Shown: positions 1 through 8,574, counted from the first letter of the stretch. The stretch is 38,580 bases of DNA from an uncultured Bacteroides sp. (GCA_949296415.1 CASFQC010000017.1:1-38580); one strand, 5' to 3'. A program made the numbers and translations. Notes: generated by a model from the sequence alone, not told the origin.

Positions 1-50
1 TTAGTTGGCTAATTTTATGCTATTTACTGAATGTCCCTCTATAAGCCATC

Positions 51-93
51 AAAAAAACCTCCTATGCATCCAAGACGGATTATAGGAGGTTTT
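51..93 (-). terminator. Intrinsic terminator of the sugar transferase gene
   Basis: The arms AAAACCTCCTAT and ATAGGAGGTTTT form a perfect 12-bp stem around a 16-nt loop. Read on the minus strand the stem is followed by a run of seven T. It lies about 55 bases beyond the stop of the sugar transferase gene, so that gene probably ends its own transcript here. Confidence 0.85.
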
Positions 94-148
94 GTCGTTC
101 ATGCGTTGGCAAAAAGAATGTCCGGTCAGACATCCTACCGATAACAGG

Positions 149-1552
149 CTAATATGCGTTCTTCTCTCCTTTAAACATATTGGTCACGGTCATTATCATG
201 ATGCGGATGTCAAGCCAGAAAGTCCAATTCTCAATATACCATAAGTCGCGGCGCACACGGCCTTCCATCTGAGAAAGTTCTTTGGTCTCTCCTCTGAATC
301 CGGTTACTTGCGCCCAGCCGGTAATACCCGGTTTTACCAAATGGCGCATCATGTATTTGTCAATGAGATGGGAATACTCTTCCGTATGCTTCAGCATATG
401 GGGTCTCGGACCGACCAGAGACATGTCACCTCGGAACACATTGATGAATTGCGGCATTTCGTCCAGATTTGTCTTGCGAAGGAAATTGCCGAACTTCGTC
501 TTGCGCGGATCGTCCTTTGTCGCCTGCAGGCTGTCTGAGTCCTTGTTCACCTTCATTGAACGGAACTTATAGCATTGGAAAATCTTGCCATTCTCACCAT
601 TCCTGGCTTGTTTGAAAAAGATGGGACCCGGAGACGTCAGCTTGATGATGGTGCCTACTATTATATAAAGGAAAGGAAATACAGTGACAAGGAACAGTCC
701 CGAACAAAGCAGATCAAAGCTGCGTTTTGTAAGCCTGTTCAACGGATCCTGCAATGGTTCGCGGCGGATGGACAACACAGGCACATCACCCAAAAGCGTA
801 AGCTGGAGCTGGCGTTTCACATAATTGCGCATGGAAGGGACCATGTAAAAACGTATCATGTTATTCTCACAATATCGTATCAGTTGCAGCACTTCATTCT
901 GGCAGGCGGAAGGAAGTCCGCAATACACTTCCTGAATAGGATGTGAAGGCAACCATTCCATCAGCCGCTTCATCTCCTGACGGTAATATCCGCTGTTCGG
1001 ATAATCCGTTTCCGAACTGTCCTTATACAGAAACGTAGCCTGAATACGATAGCCATAAGTCACATCGCTGAGTTCGTGATGAAGCTCGTACATGGCATCG
1101 CCATTGCCCACCAGAATGATGGAACGGGTATTCTTGCCCATACTGCGGACATGTTTCACCCACCGGCGGAGAGACAACCTCCAAACAACTAACAGCAGAT
1201 AGAAAATGACATAAAAGCAGAATAGGTATGACAGCGGCAGCATATATATTTTAAGCAGGCTGATGACCGCCATAAAGACAATCATATGTAGAACGACTGT
1301 TCCAAACAGCCGCCGCACTATCTGCTCTGGGCGTACTATACGGTAATGGAGGATGATTTTGAATACGGACAGGCAAGGTATGTAACACAAAGTGGATATG
1401 ACCAGGTATTTCTGCAACGGGAATGTGGTTATCACACTCATGTAATGTAATGCTACATAAATCAGCGACATTGCAAGATTCAGCAACACAAAGTCACCCA
1501 ACATGGCGACATAGCGTATCAGTTCGGTTTTCTCAGCAGGTTGTTTGTTCAT
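149..1552 (-). CDS. Polyprenyl-phosphate sugar-1-phosphate transferase (WcaJ/WbaP family)
   Basis: This 467-residue inner-membrane enzyme should transfer a sugar phosphate from a nucleotide sugar to undecaprenyl phosphate, the first step of exopolysaccharide or capsule repeat-unit assembly. The N-terminal third has about four hydrophobic helices. A central Rossmann-like region (SIILVGNGD near residue 145) follows. The C-terminal bacterial sugar transferase domain starts at KRSFDLLCSG, with one more membrane helix, then SPGPIFFKQ, CYKFRSM, LRKTNLDEMPQ, DMSLVGPRPH and VKPGITGWAQV, all signature motifs of the family. The ATG lies about 60 bases downstream of a good promoter, and the gene ends before a terminator, so it looks monocistronic. 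The order of domains matches the undecaprenyl-phosphate glucose phosphotransferase type, but the actual sugar cannot be read from sequence. Confidence 0.93.
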   Translation of the reverse strand: MNKQPAEKTELIRYVAMLGDFVLLNLAMSLIYVALHYMSVITTFPLQKYLVISTLCYIPCLSVFKIILHYRIVRPEQIVRRLFGTVVLHMIVFMAVISLLKIYMLPLSYLFCFYVIFYLLLVVWRLSLRRWVKHVRSMGKNTRSIILVGNGDAMYELHHELSDVTYGYRIQATFLYKDSSETDYPNSGYYRQEMKRLMEWLPSHPIQEVYCGLPSACQNEVLQLIRYCENNMIRFYMVPSMRNYVKRQLQLTLLGDVPVLSIRREPLQDPLNRLTKRSFDLLCSGLFLVTVFPFLYIIVGTIIKLTSPGPIFFKQARNGENGKIFQCYKFRSMKVNKDSDSLQATKDDPRKTKFGNFLRKTNLDEMPQFINVFRGDMSLVGPRPHMLKHTEEYSHLIDKYMMRHLVKPGITGWAQVTGFRGETKELSQMEGRVRRDLWYIENWTFWLDIRIMIMTVTNMFKGEKNAY

Positions 1553-1612
1553 AATTACTCCATTTTTTGATTCAGTATCATTTGCGATAAGATTCTTTTC
1601 TCAACTCACGGG

Positions 1613-1643
1613 CAAATGTAATGTTTTTGGCATGAAAAAACAA
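1613..1643 (-). promoter_or_regulatory. Bacteroidales-type promoter for the sugar transferase
   Basis: On the minus strand TTG (1643-1641) is followed after exactly 20 bases by TACATTTG (1620-1613). This matches the Bacteroides sigma-ABfr consensus of a -33 TTTG and a -7 TAnnTTTG. The start codon lies about 60 bases downstream. Confidence 0.7.
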
Positions 1644-1727
1644 GATTAAGTCAATATTTTACAACACTTCGCATGAAAAAGACTGATTTCCCGCAATAAT
1701 AGGCCCAAAAAGCACAAGCCGGACGCC

Positions 1728-2915
1728 CTACTCCAACGAGACCAGACGTCCCATCTTATAGGTTCCCCGGCGGGTTATCCTGCCGAATTTGTCCGTCTCT
1801 ACAAAATCGCCGTCTTTCTTGCCTTCCTTGAAGTTGCCTTCATATTTCACGCCATTCTTGTCGGTCCGGATACCGTGGCCTTCTTCAAGGCCGTTCACAA
1901 ACCCGCCTTCGTATCTTGTACCGTCGGCCATGACCAGCACCCCCTGACCGTTGAATTTATTGTCTTTCCATTCGCCTTCATAAGAGTCGCCGGCATTCCA
2001 TTTATAGGTTCCGTAGCCGTCGCGCAAGTTGTTCTTCCACTCGCCCTCATACACCGCTCCGTTGGCCCAAGTGAAGATGCCGTGTCCCTCCTGCATTCCG
2101 TTTTTGAACTGCCCCTCATACTTGTTTCCGTTCGCGTGGTAATAGACTCCGGTATCCGTGCGCTCACCTTGTACATAAGAGCCTTCGTACCTGTCGCCCG
2201 TATGGAAATAATAGATGCCCTGGCCATCCTGAACACCGCCGGTCCAACCGCCCACATATTTGTCACCGTTCAGATATTCAAAGGTTCCGGTACCTTCGCG
2301 CAGGTCGTTCTTCCATTGTCCTGTGTATCTGGACCCGTCGTTCCACACAAAGGTACCCTCGCCATTCTTCTTGTCGTCTTTCCACGAGCCGGAATAGCGG
2401 GAACCGTTCTTCCAAGTGTAGGTACCCTGGCCTTCACGCTTGTCTTTTACCCAGTCGCCTTCATACACATCACCTGTATAATAGTACATCGTGCCTTTCC
2501 CCTGCTGGAAATCCTGGCTCCACATGCCTTCATAGCGGTTGTTGTTAATAAAGTAGAATATCCCCTTTCCATCCTGCCGGTCCTGGTTCCACTCGCCTTC
2601 ATAACGTTCGCCGTCGGCAAACAGGTACACGCCATAGCCCTGGCGCTTACCTTTCACATATTCGCCTTCGTACACATCGCCGTTCTTGAATACGGTCTTG
2701 CCCTTACCGTCGGGCTTCCTGCGCTTCAGCTCCCCGCTATACACGGAGCCGTCCTTGAACACATAGGTTCCAATCCTTATTTCCGAAGAGGCGCGCAAGG
2801 ACACGGCGGCTGCCTGCCCTTCTCCGCCCATATTGACGGCACAGGCCGCACCGCCCCCAAACAGGCAGCAGGCAAGTCCGGCCATGGCACATAAGCTATT
2901 CTTCAAAGTAGTCAT
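1728..2915 (-). CDS. Secreted MORN-repeat protein (14 repeats)
   Basis: The 395-residue product starts with a hydrophobic, Cys- and Ala-rich export signal (about residues 1-27). Almost everything after it is a run of 23-residue MORN repeats. I count 14 Y-x-G cores of the form YEGEW, YSGSW, YTGQW or YVGGW, each followed by xGxGxxxxxNG. MORN repeats fold into an extended beta-hairpin ribbon and in eukaryotes bind membranes or other proteins; in bacteria their role is mostly unknown. No catalytic domain is fused. The gene is 124 bp downstream of the M16 homologue on the same strand and has its own -7 box. It may act as a periplasmic or surface scaffold, but that is inference. The start is the first ATG before the signal peptide. 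Confidence 0.9.
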   Translation of the reverse strand: MTTLKNSLCAMAGLACCLFGGGAACAVNMGGEGQAAAVSLRASSEIRIGTYVFKDGSVYSGELKRRKPDGKGKTVFKNGDVYEGEYVKGKRQGYGVYLFADGERYEGEWNQDRQDGKGIFYFINNNRYEGMWSQDFQQGKGTMYYYTGDVYEGDWVKDKREGQGTYTWKNGSRYSGSWKDDKKNGEGTFVWNDGSRYTGQWKNDLREGTGTFEYLNGDKYVGGWTGGVQDGQGIYYFHTGDRYEGSYVQGERTDTGVYYHANGNKYEGQFKNGMQEGHGIFTWANGAVYEGEWKNNLRDGYGTYKWNAGDSYEGEWKDNKFNGQGVLVMADGTRYEGGFVNGLEEGHGIRTDKNGVKYEGNFKEGKKDGDFVETDKFGRITRRGTYKMGRLVSLE

Positions 2916-2992
2916 GCTTGAAAACGTATATAAATATGTATGATAGAGTCATAGAAAAAGGATGAATGTCCACAGGGTGGATTTCTGTCGTC

Positions 2993-3000
2993 CAAAGATA
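2993..3000 (-). promoter_or_regulatory. -7 box (TATCTTTG) upstream of the MORN gene
   Basis: TATCTTTG on the minus strand matches TAnnTTTG. No clear TTG is seen at the expected 19-21 base spacing, so this is a partial promoter match. It would give a leader of about 75 bases. Confidence 0.45.
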
Positions 3001-3039
3001 CGACATATCTCCACAACCCTATAGCGCGGGACATAGGTT

Positions 3040-4338
3040 TTATTGCACTTTTTTACCTGACACCGCCTCTTTTAAGTTCTCTTTGCACAAATATTTCTGT
3101 GCAAGCTCCCTTACCTTTTCCGGTGTCACCGTCTGTATGGCCTGCAGCGTGCGGGCGTAGCCGTCGGCCGGCATGCCAAGCAGGAGAGCCGATACCCACA
3201 TCTCGGCCAGGGACAGCACAGACTCGCATCCCCTGCGCATGTCGCCCAGCATATAGTTGCGGACCATGTCAAGTTCCCCGGCGGGCACCAGGTCGTTCTG
3301 CAGCTTGTCTATCTCCACGCCGACCTCACTGACCAGCGGCGCCACCAGCTCGTTCGTAGTCTCGGCAGAGACCATCAGCAGGCTGCATTCGGGATAGGAC
3401 ACCACGTTGGCGTAGATGCCATAGGTATATCCCTTGTCCTCGCGTATGTTGGACATGAGACGGCTTCCGAAGTAGCCGCCGAACAGGGTGAGCAGCACAC
3501 GCAGCCCGCCGAAGTCGGGATGCTGGCATGGCAGGGTGGCGCAACCCATGCGTACCGCGCTCTGAAGGGCGTCGGCACGCTCCACAAACGCACGCTTCTC
3601 TGCGGAGGGGCTTACCTGGAAGCGCCTCCGCTCCAGCACGGATTCCGTGCAGCCGAACGCCTCGGCCCCGAAATGCCGCTCCACCAGACGGACCACATCG
3701 CCGGTAACCTTGCCCGAAAGCAACAAGGTGAGATTGCCCGAATGGTAATGCCGCCTGTGGAACCTGCGCAACGCCTCGGACGTGATGCGTCCGTAGTCTT
3801 CTGCCGACACAGGCCTTCCGCAGGGATGGGAACTGCCAAACACCAGCCCGGCCATCGCCCTGTGAGCCAGAAAGCCCACCTGCGACAGGCGGACATTGAA
3901 CTGCTGCACATTGGCGGACAGCACCGTCTCCAGCTCTTTCTCGGGAAACAGAGGCTCCTTTATCATGGATGAGAGCACATCCAGTGTCTGAGGCAGGTAC
4001 TTGGCCAGCGAATGGAGCGTCACGCAGGTGTGCTCCGACGAGTTGGACAGGTCAAGCCACGCACCGTAGAAGTCAAGCACCTCGGCTATGCGGGACGAGG
4101 AATAGCATGCGGTACCCTCACGCAACATGCGGTTGGTGAACAGGGCCTGGAGGGGCTGGTCCTGCTGCCAGCGTCCTCCGGCCATCAGAAGATCAAGCCT
4201 TACCACATCGGCGTCGGCCTGCTCCAGCACGTAGAGGGGCACGCCATTGGGCATGACGGTACGCACCGGCCGCCTTATGTCCGTCATGGACAGGAGACGC
4301 ATGGCAGGGGCTTGCGGATAAGCGGATACTGCACTCAT
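3040..4338 (-). CDS. M16 (insulinase-like) peptidase homologue lacking the zinc site
   Basis: The 432-residue protein has the two-half layout of M16B peptidases. The N-terminal region (LLMAGGRW to MLREGT) aligns with the place where active members carry HxxEH followed by M-L-x-x-G-T. Here residues 66-70 read LFTNR, so both zinc-binding histidines and the catalytic glutamate are gone. The C-terminal substrate-binding segment (NIREDKGYTYGIY, from residue 297) with its R...Y pair is kept. This is the pattern of the non-catalytic partner in two-subunit M16 enzymes, which include mitochondrial processing peptidase-type pairs. No active partner lies in the window. No clear signal peptide is visible. 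The ATG overlaps the kdsB stop as ATGA, indicating translational coupling, and it is the last gene of the PBP1A-folK-kdsB operon. Confidence 0.88.
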   Translation of the reverse strand: MSAVSAYPQAPAMRLLSMTDIRRPVRTVMPNGVPLYVLEQADADVVRLDLLMAGGRWQQDQPLQALFTNRMLREGTACYSSSRIAEVLDFYGAWLDLSNSSEHTCVTLHSLAKYLPQTLDVLSSMIKEPLFPEKELETVLSANVQQFNVRLSQVGFLAHRAMAGLVFGSSHPCGRPVSAEDYGRITSEALRRFHRRHYHSGNLTLLLSGKVTGDVVRLVERHFGAEAFGCTESVLERRRFQVSPSAEKRAFVERADALQSAVRMGCATLPCQHPDFGGLRVLLTLFGGYFGSRLMSNIREDKGYTYGIYANVVSYPECSLLMVSAETTNELVAPLVSEVGVEIDKLQNDLVPAGELDMVRNYMLGDMRRGCESVLSLAEMWVSALLLGMPADGYARTLQAIQTVTPEKVRELAQKYLCKENLKEAVSGKKVQ

Positions 4339-5111
4339 ATCCGGCCGGTGTGGAGGGTTTGTCCCTTACGGGCAAGGAAACGCTCGGCACGTTCCAGGTC
4401 CTGGGGAGTATCTATGCCTATGGTCTCTATGGAGGTTAGGGCCACCTTTATCCTATAGCCGTTCTCCAGCCAACGCAGCTGTTCGAGCGACTCGGCCAGC
4501 TCCAGCGGCGACTGCGGCAGGGAGGTTATGGCCTGCAGCACCTCCGTGCGGTAGGCGTATATGCCGATGTGCTTATAGTAGGCATGGCGTTCCAGCCACT
4601 CCTCGCGGGGTACGCCGCGCAGGTGGGGAATGACGGAACGGCTGAAGTACAGGGCATTCATCTGCCTGTCCACCACCACCTTGGGCGAGTTCACGTTCTC
4701 CAACGCCTCAAGGCCGTCGGCTGTGGTGAAGGGCTTTACCAGGGTGGCTATCTGGGTGTCGGGGCTGTCGAAACAGGCTTTTATGGCCTGCAGCTGCAGG
4801 GGGTGTATGAAGGGCTCGTCGCCCTGTATGTTCACCACCACGTCATATGTCCCGTCCAGCTTCAGGGCAGCTTCGGCGCAGCGGTCGGTGCCGCTCTTAT
4901 GGCTGGGCGAAGTCATCACCACCTGGCCGCCGAAGGAGCGTACGGCCTGAGCTATGCGTTCGTCGTCGGTGGCCACACAGGCGTAGTCCAGCACGCCGGA
5001 CACCTGTTCGTACACCCGCTGTATCACGGGTATGCCCCCCAGCAGGGCGAGGGGCTTGCCCGGAAAGCGGGTGGACGCGTAGCGGGCGGGGATTATTCCA
5101 ATGTATCTCAT
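4335..5111 (-). CDS. kdsB: 3-deoxy-manno-octulosonate cytidylyltransferase (CMP-KDO synthetase)
   Basis: KdsB activates KDO with CTP to CMP-KDO for the lipid A inner core, in the cytoplasm. The N-terminus MRYIGIIPARYASTRFPGKPL is the family signature for nucleotide binding. VATDDERI, SGTDRCAEA, VNIQGDEPFI and the HIGIYAYR segment follow in the usual order. The length of about 258 residues fits the family. I chose the ATG at 5111 because homologues begin at this MxxIGIIPAR. An in-frame ATG at 5138 adds nine residues and is preceded by AT-rich sequence, so it remains possible. The gene is in an operon behind PBP1A and the FolK-like gene and overlaps the M16 gene by four bases. Confidence 0.96.
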   Translation of the reverse strand: MRYIGIIPARYASTRFPGKPLALLGGIPVIQRVYEQVSGVLDYACVATDDERIAQAVRSFGGQVVMTSPSHKSGTDRCAEAALKLDGTYDVVVNIQGDEPFIHPLQLQAIKACFDSPDTQIATLVKPFTTADGLEALENVNSPKVVVDRQMNALYFSRSVIPHLRGVPREEWLERHAYYKHIGIYAYRTEVLQAITSLPQSPLELAESLEQLRWLENGYRIKVALTSIETIGIDTPQDLERAERFLARKGQTLHTGRI

Positions 5112-5170
5112 GTCTCTGGGTAATGGGGTTTGTGTCATCAGTATGTATTATAAAATATGTGTATAGGCTG

Positions 5171-5569
5171 TCAGACGGCAGAGCCGGGCACCTCTATCCC
5201 CAGCTCCTTCAGCCCCCGGCATACGTAGTCGCGCTTCAGGTCGCCGGGCTTGCACACGCTGGCGCCGGCCAGAAGGAGGTCTATGTCAAGGCGCACTATC
5301 TCGTGCGGCTTGTCATTGGGACGTCGTCCGGCCTGCCATTCTATAGACTTGAGGCACAGCCTTATGTCTCCGGCTTCGAGGGGGGAGTGGAAGCAGGCCA
5401 CTTGGTTGGCGAACAAGGCCTTGCGCCCCAGCATGAGGGGTTGCGTGTCTTCCTCGCGGGCGAAGCGTATGTCGGGGAAGGCGGCGGCCAGGCAGCGGCG
5501 GGCGAAGGCCAGGTTGCGGTGGCGGCAGCGTGAGTTGCTGCCCAGGCATATGGTGTAGAGCGTCATCAT
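5171..5569 (-). CDS. Short HPPK-like protein (6-hydroxymethyl-dihydropterin pyrophosphokinase family)
   Basis: FolK transfers pyrophosphate from ATP to 6-hydroxymethyl-7,8-dihydropterin in folate synthesis. This 132-residue protein keeps the N-terminal LGSN motif (residues 9-12), FANQVAC, the LKSIEWQAGRR segment and LDIDLL, whose two aspartates bind the magnesium ions in HPPK. It is shorter than typical HPPK (about 160 residues in E. coli). The C-terminal part lacks the usual P-H-x-x-x-x-x-R-x-F-x-L-x-P-L motif. It may be a reduced but active enzyme or a paralogue with another substrate. The gene starts 14 bases after the PBP1A stop and precedes kdsB, so it is co-transcribed with envelope genes rather than folate genes. 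Two adjacent ATG codons (5569 and 5566) are available as start. Confidence 0.75.
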   Translation of the reverse strand: MMTLYTICLGSNSRCRHRNLAFARRCLAAAFPDIRFAREEDTQPLMLGRKALFANQVACFHSPLEAGDIRLCLKSIEWQAGRRPNDKPHEIVRLDIDLLLAGASVCKPGDLKRDYVCRGLKELGIEVPGSAV

Positions 5570-5583
5570 AACGGGCGGCGGGG

Positions 5584-7923
5584 TCAGTTGAACAGGTCGT
5601 CCAGGCCGGTGACAGGTTCCTCATACTGCCCGGCATCTTCCTGCAGCTTGGAGTCGTCGCAGGGGTCATAGCCTTCGGGGAACTGGAAGGTTTCCTCGGG
5701 GTCGTACTTCAGCGACTCGTCGGCCAGCACCTTCACCATGTACTTGGCCCATATGGGCAGGGCGGTGTTGGCTCCCTGCCCGTTGGCCATGGAGTCAAAG
5801 TGTATGTCGTACTCGTCGCCCCCTACCCAGCATCCGGACACCAGCGAGGGGGTGAAGCCTATGAACCATCCGTCGGCGTTGTCGTTGGAGGTGCCGGTCT
5901 TGCCGCCCATGTCGGCCTTCACGCCCAGACGGCGCACGCGCACTCCGGTACCCTCGTTCACCACGGAGCGCAACATGTCAAGCATCTTGTATGAGCTGGA
6001 GGCGCTTATCACCTCGTTCACGGCGGGGGCGAATGTGGCCAGCACGTTGCCCTCATTGTCTTCTATGCGGGTGACGAAGAGCGGGGCCACGCGCAGTCCC
6101 CGGTTGGGGAAGGCGGTGTAGGCGCTCACCATCTCGCCCACGGATATGTCACAGGGACCCAGGCAGAGCGATATGGTGGGGTCTATGCTGAGGTTGCGCA
6201 CGCCGAAGCTGTGTATCAGCCGGACCAGGCTGTAGGGGCTGAGCTTGCTCATGAGGTAGGCGGTGACCCAGTTGTCGCTGTTGGTCAGGCCCCACTTCAC
6301 GCTCACCATCTCGCCCAGACGCTTGTTGCTGGCGTTGCGCGGGGTCCAGGGCTTTCCGTTCTCGTCGATGAGGGTGTAGGACACGTGGCGCACCAGGTCG
6401 CAGGGCGATATGCCGTTCTCCATGGCCAGGGTGTAGACGTAAGGCTTTATGGTGGACCCCACCTGGCGGCGTCCCTTCATGGCCATGTCATACTGGAAGT
6501 AGGTGTAGTCGGGGCCTCCCACATAGGCCTTCACGCGGCCCGTGCGCGGCTCCATGGACATGAACCCGGCGCGCAGGAAGGTCTTGTAGTAGCGTATGGA
6601 GTCCCAGGGGGTCATCACCGTGTCCTTGCGGTGGCCTCGTCCGGTCCAGCTGAAGACGGTCATGCGGTGGGGCTCGTCGAAGGCGCGGCGTATCTCCTCC
6701 TCGGAGGCTCCGGCGCGCTTCATGTGGTAGTAGCGGTCGGTCTGTTTCATGGCGGCCGTCATGGAGCGGTCTATGAGGTCCTGCGGGGTGTCGCGGGCAT
6801 AGGGCGCGTTGCGCCGTCCGCGCTTCTCGCGCTCGAAGGCCACCTGCAGCTGGGCCAGATGCTCGGCCACGGCCTCCTCGGCATAGCGTTGCATGCGCGA
6901 GTCTATGGTGGTGTATATCTTCAGCCCGTCGGTGTACAGGTTATAGGGCTTGCCGTCCTTCTTCAGGTTCTTGGCGCACCAGCCATAGAGGGGGTCGGTG
7001 GCCCAGCTCAGGGAGTCCTCGTAGAACTGCTGCATCTGCCATCCCCGGTAGTCCTTCTTCAGCGGCTTCTTGGCCCCCATGACGCCGCGCAGGTACTCGC
7101 GGAAGTAGGTGGCCAGTCCCTCCTTGTGGTCCACGCGGTGGTAGTCAAGGGTCAGGGGCAGGGCCTTGAGCGAATCGGCCTCGGAGGCGGTGATGTATCC
7201 GGCCTTGCGCATCTGGTCGAGCACCACGTTGCGGCGTCCGCGCGAGCGTTCGTTGTAGCGCAGGGGGTTGTAGAGGGAGGGGTTCTTGCACATGCCCACC
7301 AGGGTGGCGGCCTGCTCCACGCGGAGTTCCGAGGGGTCGCAGCCGAAGTAGGTGCGCGAGGCGGTCTTTATGCCCACGGCGTTGTTCAGGAAGTCGAACT
7401 TGTTGAGGTACATGGTGAGTATCTCCTCCTTGGTGTAGTAGCGTTCCAGCTTCACGGCTATGACCCACTCTATGGGCTTCTGGAAGAGCCGCTCCATCAC
7501 GTTGTCCGCCCTGGGCGAGAAGAGCTGCTTGGACAGCTGCTGGGTGATGGTGCTTCCGCCTCCGGCGTTCTTCTGCATCAGCACGCCACGCTTCACCACG
7601 GCGCGCAGCAGGGCCTTGGCGTCGATGCCCGAATGGCTGGCAAAGCGCACGTCCTCGGTGGCTATGAGGGCGTCGATGATGTGGGGCGACAGCTCGTCAT
7701 AGCCCACGTACAGGCGGTTCTCCTTGCTGAAGGAGTAAGTGCCCAGCACCTTGCCGTCGGCCGAGAACACCTGGGTGGCGAACTTATAGTCGGGGTTCTC
7801 GAGCGACTCCACCGGAGGCATGTAGCCTATCCACCCCCGGGCTATGGACACAAACACGCCGGCGCAGGCCAGCAGCAGCAGGGCCGTCAGGGCCCAGAGT
7901 ACTATCACGACTTTCTTTATCAT
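5584..7923 (-). CDS. Penicillin-binding protein 1A (bifunctional transglycosylase/transpeptidase)
   Basis: The 779-residue class A PBP polymerises and cross-links peptidoglycan from the inner membrane. It has an N-terminal anchor (residues 3-28). The GT51 domain carries ATEDVRFASHSGID (catalytic Glu90), GGSTITQQL (122-130) and KNPSLYNPLR. The transpeptidase domain carries the SxxK motif STIK (Ser490-Lys493), SDN (549-551) and KTGT (675-678). The two domains are separated by a long linker, partly charged (about 360-440). I chose the ATG at 7923, directly before the membrane anchor. An upstream in-frame ATG at 7995 would add 24 residues that overlap the predicted promoter box. It is the first gene of the PBP1A-folK-kdsB-M16 operon, which ties wall synthesis to LPS precursor synthesis. 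Confidence 0.96.
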   Translation of the reverse strand: MIKKVVIVLWALTALLLLACAGVFVSIARGWIGYMPPVESLENPDYKFATQVFSADGKVLGTYSFSKENRLYVGYDELSPHIIDALIATEDVRFASHSGIDAKALLRAVVKRGVLMQKNAGGGSTITQQLSKQLFSPRADNVMERLFQKPIEWVIAVKLERYYTKEEILTMYLNKFDFLNNAVGIKTASRTYFGCDPSELRVEQAATLVGMCKNPSLYNPLRYNERSRGRRNVVLDQMRKAGYITASEADSLKALPLTLDYHRVDHKEGLATYFREYLRGVMGAKKPLKKDYRGWQMQQFYEDSLSWATDPLYGWCAKNLKKDGKPYNLYTDGLKIYTTIDSRMQRYAEEAVAEHLAQLQVAFEREKRGRRNAPYARDTPQDLIDRSMTAAMKQTDRYYHMKRAGASEEEIRRAFDEPHRMTVFSWTGRGHRKDTVMTPWDSIRYYKTFLRAGFMSMEPRTGRVKAYVGGPDYTYFQYDMAMKGRRQVGSTIKPYVYTLAMENGISPCDLVRHVSYTLIDENGKPWTPRNASNKRLGEMVSVKWGLTNSDNWVTAYLMSKLSPYSLVRLIHSFGVRNLSIDPTISLCLGPCDISVGEMVSAYTAFPNRGLRVAPLFVTRIEDNEGNVLATFAPAVNEVISASSSYKMLDMLRSVVNEGTGVRVRRLGVKADMGGKTGTSNDNADGWFIGFTPSLVSGCWVGGDEYDIHFDSMANGQGANTALPIWAKYMVKVLADESLKYDPEETFQFPEGYDPCDDSKLQEDAGQYEEPVTGLDDLFN

Positions 7924-7992
7924 GGGTATATTTATAGGTATATATATATTAAATAGGTGTATGCATACCGCCGTGTGCGGATGTTTTGCGGG

Positions 7993-8000
7993 CAAAGGTA
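7993..8000 (-). promoter_or_regulatory. -7 box (TACCTTTG) of the PBP1A operon
   Basis: TACCTTTG on the minus strand matches TAnnTTTG. It lies about 70 bases before the chosen PBP1A start, and no strong -33 TTG is seen. It is arranged divergently to the box at 8044-8051. Confidence 0.5.
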
Positions 8001-8043
8001 AGAAATAATCCTGTTACACGGCTCCATTATCCACAGTTTTCCC

Positions 8044-8051
8044 TACCTTTG
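8044..8051 (+). promoter_or_regulatory. -7 box (TACCTTTG) of the flavin-barrel gene
   Basis: This is the same eight-base box as on the opposite strand at 7993-8000. Transcription would start near 8055, leaving a leader of about 23 bases. The -33 region has TTA rather than TTG. Confidence 0.5.
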
Positions 8052-8077
8052 CCATGCAACTGTAAGAAGAACGCAAC

Positions 8078-8554
8078 ATGAAGACCGTACACATGAACTC
8101 CCGCGAGGAGATGGAGGAGCTTATCCGGTCCTGCCCCTACTGCATGGTGGGACTGACGGACGACGGGGGACGTCCCTACGTCATTCCCCTGAACTTTGGC
8201 TACGCCGACGGCGTGGTCTACCTGCACAGCGGGCCCACGGGCCTGAAGCAGAGCCTGCTGGAGCGGCGTCCGCAGGTGTGCCTCACCTTCTGCCACGGGG
8301 CGGAGCTGGTGTGGATGCACCCCCAGATGGCGTGCAGCTACAGCATGAAGTCCGCCAGCGTAGTGTGCCGGGGCACCGCCCGACCCGTGGACGGCCTGGA
8401 GGCCAAGCGCCGCGCCCTGGACGTGATGATGGCCCGCTACACCGACCGCCCCTGCGGATACTCCGACGCCGCCGTGCGCCACGTGCAGGTGTGGGCCGTA
8501 GAGGTGGAGGAGATGACGGGACGCCGCTTCGGACTGAGGCCGAGCGAGCTGTGA
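8078..8554 (+). CDS. Pyridoxamine 5'-phosphate oxidase-like flavin-barrel protein (NimA-like)
   Basis: The 158-residue protein has the split-barrel FMN-binding fold seen in the family that includes NimA nitroimidazole-resistance proteins. Visible features are the short N-terminal helix, YCMVGLTDDGGRPYVIPLNFGY, the VVYLHSGPTGLKQSLL strand-helix with His50, and the SYSMKSASVVCRGTA strand. Family members reduce or bind small aromatic substrates with a flavin. Drug resistance cannot be inferred from membership alone. The gene is divergent from the PBP1A operon and followed by a 23-bp tandem repeat. Codon use is strongly GC-rich, like its neighbours. Confidence 0.88.
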   Translation: MKTVHMNSREEMEELIRSCPYCMVGLTDDGGRPYVIPLNFGYADGVVYLHSGPTGLKQSLLERRPQVCLTFCHGAELVWMHPQMACSYSMKSASVVCRGTARPVDGLEAKRRALDVMMARYTDRPCGYSDAAVRHVQVWAVEVEEMTGRRFGLRPSEL

Positions 8555-8574
8555 GCGGAGGACAGGACAGAGAA

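Noticed and set aside
1875-2894. Long plus-strand frame opposite the MORN gene
   Set aside because: It mirrors the periodic MORN repeats on the other strand; the minus frame has a signal peptide and 14 clear repeats.
6211-7956. Long plus-strand frame opposite PBP1A
   Set aside because: It is an antisense shadow caused by GC-rich codons; it has Gly/Val/His-rich composition and no domain, whereas PBP1A motifs are complete.
8078-8554. Nitroimidazole resistance gene (nim)
   Set aside because: Only family-level similarity to flavin split-barrel proteins is visible; resistance cannot be claimed from this.
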